Below are positions 24,266-35,883 of a stretch of DNA of 64,000 nt, one piece after another; position 1 is the stretch's first letter, and the number at the start of each line of letters is the position of its first letter. Position numbers and translations under genes: made by a program. This DNA is from Diploscapter coronatus. Lineage: Eukaryota; Nematoda; Chromadorea; Rhabditida; Rhabditidae. Location: positions 3,425,249-3,489,248 of the forward strand of contig OZ038423.1 in the NCBI GenBank assembly GCA_964036155.1. The letters are read 5' to 3'. Below the pieces are notes generated by a model, which saw nothing but the letters and a program-made list of their open reading frames with translations, was not told the DNA's origin and searched no databases.

Positions 24266-25564
24266 TCTGCCGACCCTGAAAATTTGAATATTCAAGCGAT
24301 GTCAACAAAATTACGGATAACAAGCGAATAAAATGAATACAAGCGATAAAATATCGTGTTTTTCTGAAACTAAACACATAAATTGTGAAATCATGGTTTT
24401 TTATTGAAATTTTACTGGAAAAAAGACTTCGAAATAAATTTTTTTCCAAAAGATCAAAAGGCGTGATTAAAAAATCGACTGTAGAACCAAAATCAATGGA
24501 GGCAAAAACAAACAAGTCAACTGACTTGGTGCAACGTGAGTTTGAAAGTGAGAAATAATGCAGAAATATGAGATAGAAATGAAAAATACAAAATAGAGAG
24601 AAAATGATAAAAGACTGTAAAAAGCGAGCAGTGAATGAAATAACATTGAAAATGAGAGGATAAAGAAAAACAAAGAGAAAAAGTAAAGAGAGTATGGAAA
24701 AGAGTGATTAGAGAAACGGGAAAAGTAAAAATAGCGAGTGCATAATGGTTGTTATGCGACTGTCTTTCTCTTTTATTTTTGCCATCTCCCGACTAAACTC
24801 AACGCGCATGCAACAATTAACGATTTTTTTTTATTTTTCACCCTCTATTTTCGGCATGAGCTGTCGCGATTTTTCCTAATTTATTGCTTATTCTATGTTT
24901 TCTTTATTATGTTTCGAAAATTTGGTAATTTTGAGTAGGAAACGTGAGGATAATTAGTAGTTGTGTTTTTCAATTCTTCCCCTTTCTAATAAAAATATGT
25001 AATCAAAACTCAATTGAAGTCATAATCGCTGAGCTTAACATTCATTTCTTAATTTCTGAAACTTATCGCGAAGCTTGAATGTTGTTCTAGATCTTTATCA
25101 AAGCTCTTAATAATTTTATGAAGACCTTTCTTCAGATAGTAAAACAGATTTGGGTAATTAAAATTTCATGGCTCCAGAATAGAGATTATCAGTTGTTTTG
25201 TTCCTTTTCAGTTTCAAACTCTGATTCTCTTTCCACTACTCATGCCCTTATCAACAACTCCCAAATGCTGCAGAGATGCGAGTCGGTGTGTCCTTTTTAT
25301 GCTCTCCACAAGTATGTGCTGCTTTTCTGACTATGTTCTCGTTTTCTCGCCTAGCCATTTTGTTATTCGTTATCTATCTCTCAAAAATCGATTTTTTTCA
25401 TCTACTACTTGGTGAATTTCTCATAAAGTGTTTAGTAACCTTAATTTTGTGACTAAATTTTTTCTATTTAGTTGTCAACGCATTTTCAAAATTACTCTTT
25501 TCTTGTTATCGTCTACCTGAAACATTTAGACTATTTTAGATCTTCATATTGTTGTAAATGAGTC
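24266..25564. other. Divergent promoter region, low-complexity
   Basis: Lies between the 5' ends of the MFSD12-like and nuclear-receptor genes, which diverge. 24530-24720 is strongly purine-rich on the plus strand (GA runs) and 24820-25500 is pyrimidine-rich. No gene seen. Confidence 0.55.
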
Positions 25565-28500
25565 ATGACGACCTTCGCGACTTTGGAACGAACTCCTTCC
25601 CTTGCTCAACCAGGATCGTCACTGTCAGATGTCAGTAGCGTGGATTCTGGGATATCGTCAAGTGATGAGTAAGATTTCACATACTAAGCAATCCATGATC
25701 AATGTTCCATTCAATTTTCATCCAACGATGTAAACAAATCCAACATACCAAACAATGCTGACAGAACCAGCAATACTAAATCGCACTTCAAAATTACATT
25801 GGACGATACTTTTGAAGCGAACCTAAAGAATAGCTTCTCTACAGATTTGCAAATAGCTCATGCATTTTAGGGAAAAATGCCTCATCTGTCACGTCAAAGC
25901 AAGCGGGTCTCACTTCGGTGTCCGAAGCTGTCGAGCCTGTGCTGCATTCTATCGAAGAACCGTGCAAATGAACATGAAGTACAAGTGTCGATTCGACAAG
26001 AACTGCGATTTATCTGAAAGTAGGAAAATCTGTTTAATTGTAAATCGGAAAAAAACATATAATTCAGAAAACCGTTATACGTGCAGATATTGTCGGTTTC
26101 AAGAATGCATCAGACGAGGCATGAAGAAAGAAAGTTAGTGAAGCTATCACTTTCTTTAGGAATAATGATATTCAGTGGTTCAACCTTCGGATAAAAACGA
26201 GAGTATCAGCCCACATCTGGAAGAATCGTCCCCGTTGACAACGGAATTGAATCAATGTCAGGCCGAAGTGTTGTCGGATGAGTCAAAATGCGCATCGAGA
26301 GTTTTCGTGCCATTTTCATTGCCACCACCTGCGTTTCCCACGACATTTAGGTACACATCAATTTCTCACGATAGATTCTGTTTGTATTAATTTGATTGAG
26401 CAACAATAGAAGAAAAAAGCAATGTTGTACCTTTGGAAATTATTGAAATCTAAAATTTCTGAAACTTAATGCTAAAATTGTTGAATTGATTCAAACTTTC
26501 AGCTCATTCGATAGTCATATTCAAACAACGAATTTCACTGGCCCGAACGCTTTTCTACCGCAAGAACCTACTACATCGTGCCTGAATCTGACGCCCGGTC
26601 AATTCCAGCAACTTCCCCCCAGTGCCTTTCATGTGCTCTCGAAATACCCTTGGGACACTAATCTCCCATTCCTCACGACGGCCGTATGTTTTTAGCCAAC
26701 CGTTATACTCTATTAAATAATCTAAAGTGGTGAACAAAAGTATCCGGCTACCAGCAATAAAAATTTGAAAGTCGAATTTTGATACCTGTGACTATCCAAT
26801 TCGGTATTAACTTGACGACAGTTTGTACATGACGAAATGCCTTATTGCAATTGACGAAATGACGGAATGCTCTTTTCTCACTCATTTCTCCGATAATTTT
26901 GAACTTACGAGTTGACGTGCACTATAATTAGGGATAGACTAGGGAAGGAAAGTAGAGAAATAGTGTGGGCAAAGATAGTTCACATTTTCGCATCATCCCG
27001 TCATTTCTCAGTTACCCATTTCTCCCTTCCCTCGCTCTTTAATACGAAATTCCATCATTTAGTCATTTCGTCGATTACAGGCTGTCAACTTGACAGTCTT
27101 TTATTGCGCTATGTCCACTAAATGTAGACAAAATTCTATCCGAATTGGATTATCACAGATGTCGAAATTGGACACTCAAAGTCTTATGAATGGTCACTTT
27201 TGTGCGCTACTGTTCGTATATTCTTTGAGCCTGATGTTATAATACTACCAGAAATAAGCAAGTTAGATTCAAAAGTTATAGTACTGAAATTCTTACATAG
27301 TGATCAATCACGCAACTTTTAACAATGGTCATTTAGTCGCCATCTAATTCCCAATCATCAAATGTCGCTCGAGGGGAAAATCTTCTATCGAATCCGGACA
27401 ATATTTCCACTGCTGCAGATGCAGACTGCCTGAAAGCTGCAGCCACCGAGGCGACAAACAATCTCAAAACAAACGTTCTTCTCGTCTTGAAGCCGAGGAT
27501 CGAGTATTATTTTGCATTCGTAAGTTTCAAAGTTAATCTGGTGGTATTAGCCCTAAAAATCTAGTTCAGTCAGTTTTTGTCTATCAAAAGATAGGGATAA
27601 AAATTGATCATCAAATGAGGTTGATTGAATTTAGATGACCCCACTTGAAACCTTTCCGATACCTCTCTCGATCACTCAGCAAGCTCTGATGGCTCTGAGA
27701 AAACATGCAGCATGGTGGCCAGATTCAACGAAGGAACGGGTACTGATTTCATTCTTTCGAAAAATGATGGTCTGTCATACTTTAGGCTAGTGAACATCTT
27801 GTGTTCGATTTGGACTTGTTCATCAGGTAGATTTCTTCTGAATATCGTCTTCATGCGAAAGAAAATTTCAGAATATTTTTCGTCGAGATCGAGAAAATTT
27901 CCCAATTCTGCATGCACATCGAGCCTTTTGCCAAACTGCCACCGTCACAAAAATGGGTCGTCTTCAAGAATTTCTGGTCGTTTTTCTACGAGTTGGAACG
28001 AGTCTACGCGACCTGCGAGATTCTGGGCCACGATCCGGAAGATGAGCGATTCGTCTTTCTGAATGGAAGGATCGTGCACTTCGGGATCAACATGAAGAAG
28101 CTAGAGCAGATCACGGAGCTTGACAGCTGCAAGATCAAAAAGTAATCGATTTTGTGAAGTTTTTAAACTTTATAGGCAATGAGCAGGGTTGCAAATTTGA
28201 GACCCGATCGAACATTGAAACACCCGACATGATATAAGAGAGGGAGGCAGAAAACGACTAAATAGCACAGAGGATATAGTTCAAAAGAAACGCGAAGGAG
28301 GGGGAGAGAAATCCGATCGGGTTTTATTTGGATCTGAATTTGCAACCCTGGTAATGAGAAGGCCCAGGAACCTGATCAATTTTGACATTCCGTATTTTTA
28401 TGTTGAATTTTGTTGGAACGCAAACTTTTTAGATTCCTGAAAGGAGCCAAAGTGTTGCAACATAAGGTATTCGTTGCGCCATTCAAAAGGGCACACGTTG

Positions 28501-28997
28501 ACGAGTTTGAGCTCACGTTTCTCCTGATGAGTTGGATGTGGAAAATTCGAAGTATGTTTCATTTTTCCGAAAGGCAATTTTCATCTACGCATCGTATTGG
28601 TTAGATCGTCCGGAGGTAACCGAAGAGACCTTGAACGTGGCAGATAAGGTCCTTGATATGCTGTCAGAGGAGCTTCATCATTACTATACGTTTCAAAAGA
28701 AAATAGCCAACTACGCTGATCGAATCGTGACACTGTTACGTCTACTCGCTGGACTTGAGGTTGGATACATATTGTTTAAAGTCAAATTAGTTGCTTGATA
28801 AAACAAGAAATTAACCATACGAGCATACCATGAGAAAATAATGTGACGAAGCTCAAATTTGAAACATCATAAAAATACTTAAAATATCTAATCAACAAAC
28901 ATAGCAATGCTCAATACGCCGGAAAGAAGACTGCCAAGTCTCGAAAACGTTCAACATCTTCCGCGATGATATTTTCTTTAGTGATTTACAGCCTTAG
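25565..28997 (+). CDS. Nuclear hormone receptor (nematode NHR), 546 aa
   Basis: Ligand-dependent type transcription factor. Twelve exons agree in phase: 25565-25668, 25871-26019, 26068-26133, 26176-26350, 26503-26683, 27337-27519, 27635-27739, 27786-27826, 27872-28141, 28433-28551, 28605-28759 and 28905-28997. A serine-rich N-terminus (residues 1-35) leads straight into the DNA-binding domain: first finger CLICHVKASGSHFGVRSC with P-box CRACAAFYRR, typical of the expanded nematode set, then the second finger CRFDKNCDLSEKNRYTC and CRYCRFQECIRRGM. A Ser/Pro-rich hinge of about 150 residues follows. The ligand-binding region has LPPSQKWVVFKNFW, FELTFLLMSWMWKIR, YADRIVTLLRLLAGLE, and ends FRDDIFFSDLQP, like the last helix. 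Two introns host transposon relics (26729-27225 and 28184-28350). Member identity among the many paralogues cannot be set; ligand unknown. Confidence 0.88.
26729..27225. mobile_element. Non-autonomous inverted-repeat transposon in an nhr intron
   Basis: A large imperfect inverted repeat. Left end GGTGAACAAAAGTATCCGG resembles Tc1-like terminal sequences. Left arm TACCTGTGACTATCCAATTCGG faces right arm CCGAATTGGATTATCACAGATG. Inner arms contain TTGACGAAATGACGGAAT facing ATTCCATCATTTAGTCATTTCGTCG. No transposase frame is present. It fills most of the 26684-27336 intron. Confidence 0.65.
28184..28350. mobile_element. hAT-type MITE in an nhr intron
   Basis: Perfect terminal repeats CAGGGTTGCAAATT and AATTTGCAACCCTG enclose 167 bp. 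The flanking octamers GCAATGAG (28176-28183) and GTAATGAG (28351-28358) match at seven of eight positions, an 8-bp target duplication. Inner blocks GACCCGATCG and CCGATCGGGT are also inverted. A second, diverged copy lies at 2035-2190. Confidence 0.85.
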
Positions 28998-29072
28998 ACT
29001 TTCTCATTTCATATTCAAGTCACTGTGATATTAAAGTGCAAATGTAAATTGAATAAAAATACTACAATTTCT

Positions 29073-31391
29073 CTACAGTCTTCTGGTCTTGTTATTGACT
29101 TCCAGCATTTCTGCAACCACTTCGTGCACCTCTCTACCACGTGTTTCCGGCATTTTGAAGTAGAGGTAGATCCAACAAACTATGGCAGGTACGATGAATA
29201 GAGGAATGAAGAATAGCGACTAAAATTTCTGTTGTGTTTCAAAAATTTGAAAGTAATAGCAAGTACAAAGGTATAATTGTTTGTCTCGTGACGAATTGAT
29301 AATTATAAAATGAACTAGATTTACAACAAAAAATCATACCGTCAATCTTGCGAATGCAGGCAGAATGAAGAAACCTATCGCAAAATTGAATATTGTTGCC
29401 GTCGAAAACACCATCGTTTGGACGAAAGAACGATGCTTCTGCACGACCATTTCAGTCGTGATTGAAAACGCTATCGGGCTCAAGGCAAGGCTGCAAGAAT
29501 AGCTACTTCTTGAAGCTATGATCCCGAAACTACCCAAAGACGACGAAGAACACAGTCATGGATGCAACTAAAGGCCACTTGAATACGTGGTGTGTGAAAG
29601 CAACTCGATCACAGATGATGTATGCAAGTAAGCTGACTATCGATACCCCAAAATTGATCAGAAATAAGGGGCGTCTGCCAATTCTAAAATTATTGGGTAG
29701 TGTTTCAAGAAATACAGGTGCTTATCAGCTAATTTTTGCAATAATATATGCGCAAATTGATCTTCTCATAAGTGATTTTGTATCTAAAAAGCCTTACTTC
29801 TCAATCATAGGCATCCCGATAAACCCACCCGAGAACATAGCGGCAACCATACAAAACGATAAATTTTGTGCCATATCAGAGGAAAAGTGATTCTTGAGAA
29901 ACTCCGTTGAAAACACTTGAAAGACGACCATTGTGGTGACAACCTGATAACAAGATTCACGATTTGAAAGAAATTTTCCCTAAGAAAACCTGCATCGACG
30001 CAACTCCGACGAAGAATGGTCTTCTCAAGTGAGAGATTTTGAAGACCTGGATGAGGAAGTAGATGCCGTTTTCAGTAGGTTCAGTTTCTCGGGTTTCCAG
30101 AAGAATTGCATCCAGCAATTTGTCGTTATCGTGCTTGTTGCCTGAAGACAAAAGACGCACTTAGACATTCACCATCTGATATCTGAGCTTACCCTGATAA
30201 TATTCAATGGCCTTCAGAGCTCGCTTCCTATCGTTTCGGTTGATTAGCAGGTACTTTGGGCTATCGTGCATAAACGAGATCAGAACGAGTGCTATGATAG
30301 AAGGCGGTATACAAATACCTAATGCGTATTTTCTCACAACTGAATTGAATAGAACACTTTACCAGTCAGAATTTTCAAGAAGTTTCCTAGCACCGATTGC
30401 ATGCCGAAGACCACCCCCAGAAGGCAACATGCGACGTAGGCGTTTTCACTCAAAGAAACGGCCAGAGCTCGGATATCTGTAGATGCGACTTCCTAAACAT
30501 GATGATGAATTTAGTCTCTTGCGTTCTGACCTGACAGAACAACACTACACCGACGAAGGACATTCCAGGACCAATTGACAAAATGCCGTATCCGATGATG
30601 AACAATTCAGGGACCTCGAATTGAAGTGCCAGTAGCGTTAAGGAAGTCCCAAACAATGCCATGCAATTCGCTATGATCAAAGTCACTGAAAAATCTGCTT
30701 GAAATTGGTTTCAAAGTTCCGTAAGAATGAAAAAAGTAATACTGAAAGCGATACGTTTGTTCTTTCTATTGCGCGAAAATATAAGTAAACTTCATATGAC
30801 AATGAACACTCCTACTTCTCCGTCCATATCTATCTGCAAGAACAGGTGTCAGTAAGCAACCAAGGAGATATCCTGGAATTTGTTAAGTTCTAGGTTAAAC
30901 TTCAAAAACGATACCTGGAAACCAAATAGTAATCGTTATAGACCATAGCCAGGTCCAGGCCGAATCAGAAAGGCCATTCTAAAAAGTTTATTTGCAATAC
31001 TCAACCAAGCAAGCTGACGATCCTGTACCTCGTACCCTCTGTCGACATAAGACTTGTTGTAGAACTCCCTGAAAGAGTCCACAGCCGTATTCACGAAGCT
31101 ACCCGAATAACCATCCTGAGATATTTCCTTGATAAGTGTATTAGGATTGGATCATCTAATAAATTTTTTAAAATGTGAAAAATGATATCCTCTAATTTCA
31201 TGTCGCTTCCTCTTTTTTGATAAAAATCGATACACATAATGCTGGATAAGCACTAGTATTAATCTTTAAATTCCAAGAACTATTTGGATGATCCAATAAA
31301 ATTCTCTGGTACCTACCGGAAAATACCCGAAAAAGCCCAGAGCAAAAAATAAGAGGATAGATTTGAATCGGTTACCCGCCGGCGCGAACAT
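29073..31391 (-). CDS. SLC2-type sugar transporter, copy A
   Basis: Major facilitator of the sugar-porter family (facilitated hexose transport across the plasma membrane is the family role). Minus-strand exons run from MFAPAGNRFKSILLFFALGF (ATG 31391) to the stop at 29073. Visible marks: loop 2-3 ADRYGRRSR, loop 8-9 IGRRPLFLIN, KYLLINRNDRKRALKAIEYY before the central loop, VVQKHRSFVQTMVFS near helix 10, and after helix 12 MPETRGREVHEVV (family PETKG). The order matches the family throughout. Its end lies only 75 bp from the nhr stop, so the two 3' UTRs must nearly meet or overlap. It is a tandem paralogue of the gene at 32292-34418 and the remnant at 34865-35037. Exon borders inside are clear but were not all fixed to the base. 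Confidence 0.85.
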
Positions 31392-32291
31392 TTCAAGCTA
31401 CACGGCTCGTTTCCTAAAATGCGACGAAGTTTGTGTTGATAAACAATTGATAAGAATTGATGATATGACGGTCCGCGGAATGCTTGATTAATGCAGGAAA
31501 AAATCCGCAAACAACCCATTCATTGAAATTCATTTTTCTACGAAATAAAATCTATTCATTTCACCTCGATAGGCGTAAAATACCTTATTAAAGATGAGAA
31601 AAATAATGAAAGTGTGGAGACTGTCCATGAGAGTTTCTAGTCTACAGTAAGAAAAGTAAACGTCAAAGTTTGAAAATGCAAATTGAATCAAACTAAAAAC
31701 TGATTAGGAGATCAAAAATTAAACAATGAAAATGTTTTCTTGAAACGTTCAATGAATCATTAGACACATAATATAATGAAAACTCAGGCAATTCATATTG
31801 GAAAGTGTTCCGATAGAGAAGCGGCAATTTCTAATGGCGTTTTAACGTGAAGACGTGAACAAGAATAGACAGAAACAAGGTAAGGAATGTGAGTAGGGCG
31901 AATGACATTGTGAAGCATAGATCATTACCAGATCATGGGATGTAGACCTTTGGATAAAACCCAAAGTTGAAGTCACTGATTTTATTTAAGACGTTTAATT
32001 TTTGAAATAGAAACTACTCGTACCTTGAGCATTACCTGATTTCAAAAGGTAATTTTATCGTTGACCCAAAGAAAATATAGCTCAAACATCCTTAGATATC
32101 AATAAAAGTCACAATTTATCTATGGAGTCTGGTCGGTGCTTTGTAGCTCCCATGAGCTCCACAATAACATTATTTTGAAAATTCTACAATTCAAAGAAGA
32201 ACGACATTCGGCTAGAAGAATTACCACTTTGTTTTAAGAATAGGTAAAAATAGAAAAAAAGATATTATTCTAGTTTACCAAGAAAACATAA
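31392..32291. other. Spacer between sugar-transporter copies, with a duplication relic
   Basis: AT-rich spacer holding the promoter of copy A. The only structured part is the last-exon relic at 32107-32165. Confidence 0.6.
32107..32165 (-). pseudogene. Relic of a sugar-transporter last exon
   Basis: About 60 bp (minus-strand reading ELMGATKHRPDSIDKL then stop) closely repeat the end of copy B (ELMGATKSQPNSIDRL, stop 32292). It starts abruptly, lacks the rest of the exon, and lies just downstream of copy B, so it is a leftover of a local duplication. Confidence 0.7.
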
Positions 32292-34418
32292 TCACAATCT
32301 ATCTATGGAGTTTGGTTGAGATTTCGTAGCTCCCATGAGTTCCTCCACAACTTGGTGCACCTCGCGTCCACAGGTCTCGGGCATTTGGAAGTAGAGATAG
32401 ATGAAACAGATTATCGCCGGCAAGACAAACAGTGGTAGAAGTATGAGCGACTGAATTTTAGGATGAGGAAAATTAATCGGCAAACAGTCTCGATACTGTT
32501 CGCAGAATTTTATACTTCGAAGTCTAGTCAATATGATTTTTCTCCATTTTTCAAGATTTTTGATAGTTCATTTCTATTTACATGAATTGATGCGCTTAGA
32601 TTTCAGATGTAAAATGCACACCGTCAGATTAGTAAAGGCTGGTAGAACGAAAAACGCGAAGGCGAAGTTCATAATCGTGTTCGTGGAAAACACCATCGTC
32701 TGCACGATTGAACGATGCTTTTGTGCGACCATTTCTGTCGTTATTGAAAATGCTATTGGACTTAGTGCCATTCTGAAAATGTTGCTATCAACCCTTTTTA
32801 ACCTTCTGAAATACCCGAACACGATGCTGAAAAGAGCAATAGATCCTATCATAGGCCATCTAAGCCACGGATATTGAAAAGCGACTCGATCGAAAATGAC
32901 GTAGGCCGTCACGCAAATTATTGAGATTGCATAGTTAATCAGATACAATGGGCGTCTGCCGATCCTAAACTTTGCTAAGTTTCAAGATTTTTGAAAATCA
33001 ACATATCAAAGAAGTCAAATAGTTGCAGTTTCATTGACCTGTCAATTATTGGCATCGCAATAAAACCGCCCAAGAAGTTGGCCAACACAAATCCGAACGA
33101 CAAATATTGAGCCGTGTCTTCGGAGAAATGGTTCTCGAAGAAGTCGGTCGATAGATCTTGAAATGCCACCATCGTCGTAATCACCTTGATTTTATCCACA
33201 CTTTTCATCGAGGATTAAATTCTACCTGCATCGTAGCAGTCCCAACAAAGAAAGCTCTCCTCAGGTGAGGTATTTTGAAGACTTGAATGACGAAGTACAA
33301 GCTGTTTTCAGTCAATTCGTCTTCACTAGCTTCTAGGTACATCTCGTCAAGAAGTTGTTCGTTGTTGGGCTTTCTTCCTGACGACATTTTCATATATATG
33401 AAGCACAAATTTCCTACATACCCTGATAATACTCGATGGCTTTCAAGGCTCGTTTCCTGTCGTTTCTGTTGATTAGCAGGTACTTTGGGCTTTCCTGCAT
33501 GAGTGAGATCAGGACTATAGCTAGGACTGATGGAGGTATGCCAATGCCTGAGAAGTCGCGATAAAACTAATCGAACAAATATTCGTATCTACCAGCCAAT
33601 ACTCTTAAATGATTCCCAAGTAGTGATTGCATTCCGCAAACCACCCCCAAGATGCCACACGCCACATACGCGTTTTCGCCCAGAGCTATGGCCAATCCTC
33701 TGGATTCAGTTGCGGCGGTTTCCTAAGCATATACGCTGAGTTTTTAAAGTAAAGAATTTGTATGTTTCAATTTTTTATCGGCAGAAATAATAGTGCAAAA
33801 CGATGATATATCGCAAAAATAGCTTTGTAAAAAATATCTTTAAATTTTGCCTGCATGAACAAAACTACTCCGATGAAAGACATTCCTGGACCTATGCTCA
33901 GGAAGAAATGAGATACGATGAACAGTTCTGGCACTTCGACTTGGATCGACAGAACAGCCAGGCATGTGCCAAATAGTGATATGGCATTGGCGATGATCAG
34001 GGTGACTAAATATGGACTTGTCTTTCGAATAAATACAAATTATCCAACTCCTTCTTCCATATTTATCCGCCAAAACCGGTGTCACAAAATTCCCTAGCAG
34101 AAAGCCTGGGAACCAAATTGTCAAAGTAGCAGACCAGAGCCAGTCCCAAGCATTTTCAGATAATCCATGCTAAATTTGGGCTTTCAAGTCTTCAAAAACC
34201 AGGCTTTGAAATTAAAACCGCGTATCCCCGATCGATGTAGGATTGGTTGTAGAAGTTCTTGAACGAATCGATCGCTGTATTTGGATAGAGTCCAGAATAG
34301 CCATCCTAGAAATTATTTTAACCAATAAAAGATCCAGAATTACCGGAAAATAGCCGAAAAATCCGAGAGCAAAATAGAGAGCGATGAATTTGAATTGGTT
34401 CCCTTCGGGTGCAAACAT
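32292..34418 (-). CDS. SLC2-type sugar transporter, copy B
   Basis: Tandem paralogue of copy A with the same exon plan. It begins MFAPEGNQFKFIALYFALGF (ATG 34418, 13 bp after the AAGCGTC leader and a TTTCTAG acceptor that may be a trans-splice site) and ends SQPNSIDRL at 32292. Loop 2-3 reads LADKYGRRSW; SPKYLLINRNDRKRALKAIE precedes the central loop; ALSPIAFSITTEMVAQKHRS marks helix 10; MPETCGREVHQVVEELM follows helix 12 (Cys in place of the usual Lys of PETKG). Segments such as SITTEMV and VVVFQ/VAFQDLSTDFFENHF differ from copy A mainly by conservative changes, suggesting duplication some time ago with both copies under constraint. A 60-bp piece of its last exon is repeated downstream at 32107-32165. 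Confidence 0.85.
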
Positions 34419-34864
34419 CTTGACGCTTCCAGCTGCTACTAGAAAATTGATAAAGGTGATTGATAACCGAGCAAATTTCTTTGTCGCTACTATGAAGAGC
34501 TGGCAAACTTCTTTATCCTTTGACTTATTATTTCGTTGAAAAATTTCACGCATTTTATTGCCTTTTTGTCATCCTGAAAGTGCAATATTGCACAACTCGC
34601 ATATGTATGATTTGTATTGAAAAGCTACGAAGTAGAGAATAGCATTAGGTTTAACTCATTTATTGAAAGCTGGATTTGAATAGTTTATTTCGTCGAAGTT
34701 CTCCATTCACAGATTCAAATAATATCTCATCTTCTGATCAGAAGAAAATAATAGCTACTTGCTAACATGGGGTAAATTATACGTGAACGACAGATATTGT
34801 GAAGCTTTATCACAAACTATTAATGGGTTCAAAGCATGTATTATTTTTGGAAAGATATGTTCCT

Positions 34865-35037
34865 TCATAATCTGTACCCAGTGCTCTTCTTTTTCTTAGA
34901 TGATTCAATAAGTTCATCAACTACATCGTGAACCTCACGACCACATGTTTCGGGCATTTGGAAATAGAGGTAGGTGAAACAGACCAACGCGAGAATGACG
35001 AATAAGTAACTTACCGTCCACGTGGTATTAGACCCCT
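34865..35037 (-). pseudogene. Sugar-transporter remnant (last exon only), copy C
   Basis: A TTTTTAG acceptor at 35038 opens a frame: KGSNTTWTVSYLFVILALVC, FTYLYFQMPETCGREVHDVV and a KKKKSTGYRL end with TGA at 34865. This is a third copy of the transporter's helix 12 and tail. No upstream transporter exons are found in 35040-35600; that space is taken by inverted repeats and then a plus-strand peptide gene. It is therefore read as a truncated copy, though it could serve as an alternative 3' exon. Confidence 0.7.
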
Positions 35038-35206
35038 TTCTAAAAATTCATTTAGAAGAATAAATTAAACCATTGAAAGTCGTTATCAACTCTCCACGTA
35101 AAATATACAACTGATTGTAAAGATATTTTAATAGTGTCGATAATATTATTAGTATACAAAATGAAGTAACTGTCCCTATTTTTTAAATTTCAATATAAGA
35201 AAAAGT

Positions 35207-35297
35207 GGCTCCTAGAAAAAGACACCGGTTTTTTTCTTTTCCTATCTTGCCTCCCCATACTATTTCTTAGAAAACCCGGTGTCTTTTTCTAGGAGCC
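35207..35297. repeat. 91-bp element with 22-bp terminal inverted repeats
   Basis: GGCTCCTAGAAAAAGACACC at the left faces GGTGTCTTTTTCTAGGAGCC at the right, a perfect match. The core contains CATACTATTTC, the word shared with other foldbacks of the window. No clear target duplication. Confidence 0.75.
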
Positions 35298-35307
35298 GAT
35301 GGGTGTG

Positions 35308-35492
35308 TTCGTCCTTGTAAATATACTCACAAATATCATTAGCTGTGCGTATGGCAACTTGGAAAAGATAAGACAACAACACGACGAAATAGTATTAGAA
35401 AAGAAACATACAATACCTTCCCTTATGTTTTCTGCAATATTTTGTCCGTAGCATTGAACAAAATGGTCACACACTTTTATTTACAAGGATAG
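35308..35492. repeat. Second foldback next to the 91-bp element
   Basis: CGTCCTTGTAAATA near 35309 faces TATTTACAAGGATAG ending near 35490. The inside holds ACGACGAAATAGTATTAG, the family word. Together with 35207-35297 it fills the place where copy C upstream exons would be expected. Confidence 0.5.
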
Positions 35493-35608
35493 CATTGAAC
35501 TTCTATAAAAGAACAGTTTTCAGAAATTCTCCTTTCAATTGAATTGACTCTGCACCACGACAACTTAGTTTCATTATTTGTGTCTAACTTTGTCATATTT
35601 TAGGAGCT

Positions 35609-35883
35609 ATGCGCCTTACCTGTGCAATAATATTGATATTGTCGATTATTTTGATTGTTCTAGCGGTTTCCCGCAACAATTTACTTAAAGGGGAAAAGCA
35701 CACTTGAAAATGAAATATAAAACAAACAGTAGAAAATCGTTCTCATAGTTTCAGGAAGATTGTCCAGACGGAATGGAATGGGTTGAAATAAGTCTTAACG
35801 GATTGTGCTCTCCAGACTTGACTTATCACGACGGGAAATGTTGCAAACGACTTTATTTACGAAGAAATCAGAATTCAACCTAG
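35609..35883 (+). CDS. Small secreted cysteine peptide, 61 aa
   Basis: Two exons, 35609-35665 and 35755-35883, join in phase 0. The first is exactly a signal peptide, MRLTCAIILILSIILIVLA. The second begins EDCPDGMEWVEI and continues to GLCSP, HDGKCCK and a basic LYLRRNQ tail before TAG, giving four cysteines in the mature chain (C, C, then a CC pair). An acceptor TTTTAG lies 6 bp before the ATG, in keeping with trans-splicing. The family is not recognised; the size, signal peptide and cysteines suggest a secreted effector, neuropeptide-like or defence molecule, but there is no direct evidence. It is isolated between the transporter remnant and a long gene-free stretch. Confidence 0.6.

Noticed and set aside
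25860..26138. Uninterrupted 92-codon reading of the receptor DNA-binding domain
   Set aside because: Read straight through, the second zinc finger is broken by 16 residues; removing the 48-nt intron 26020-26067 restores the family pattern, so the spliced form is preferred.
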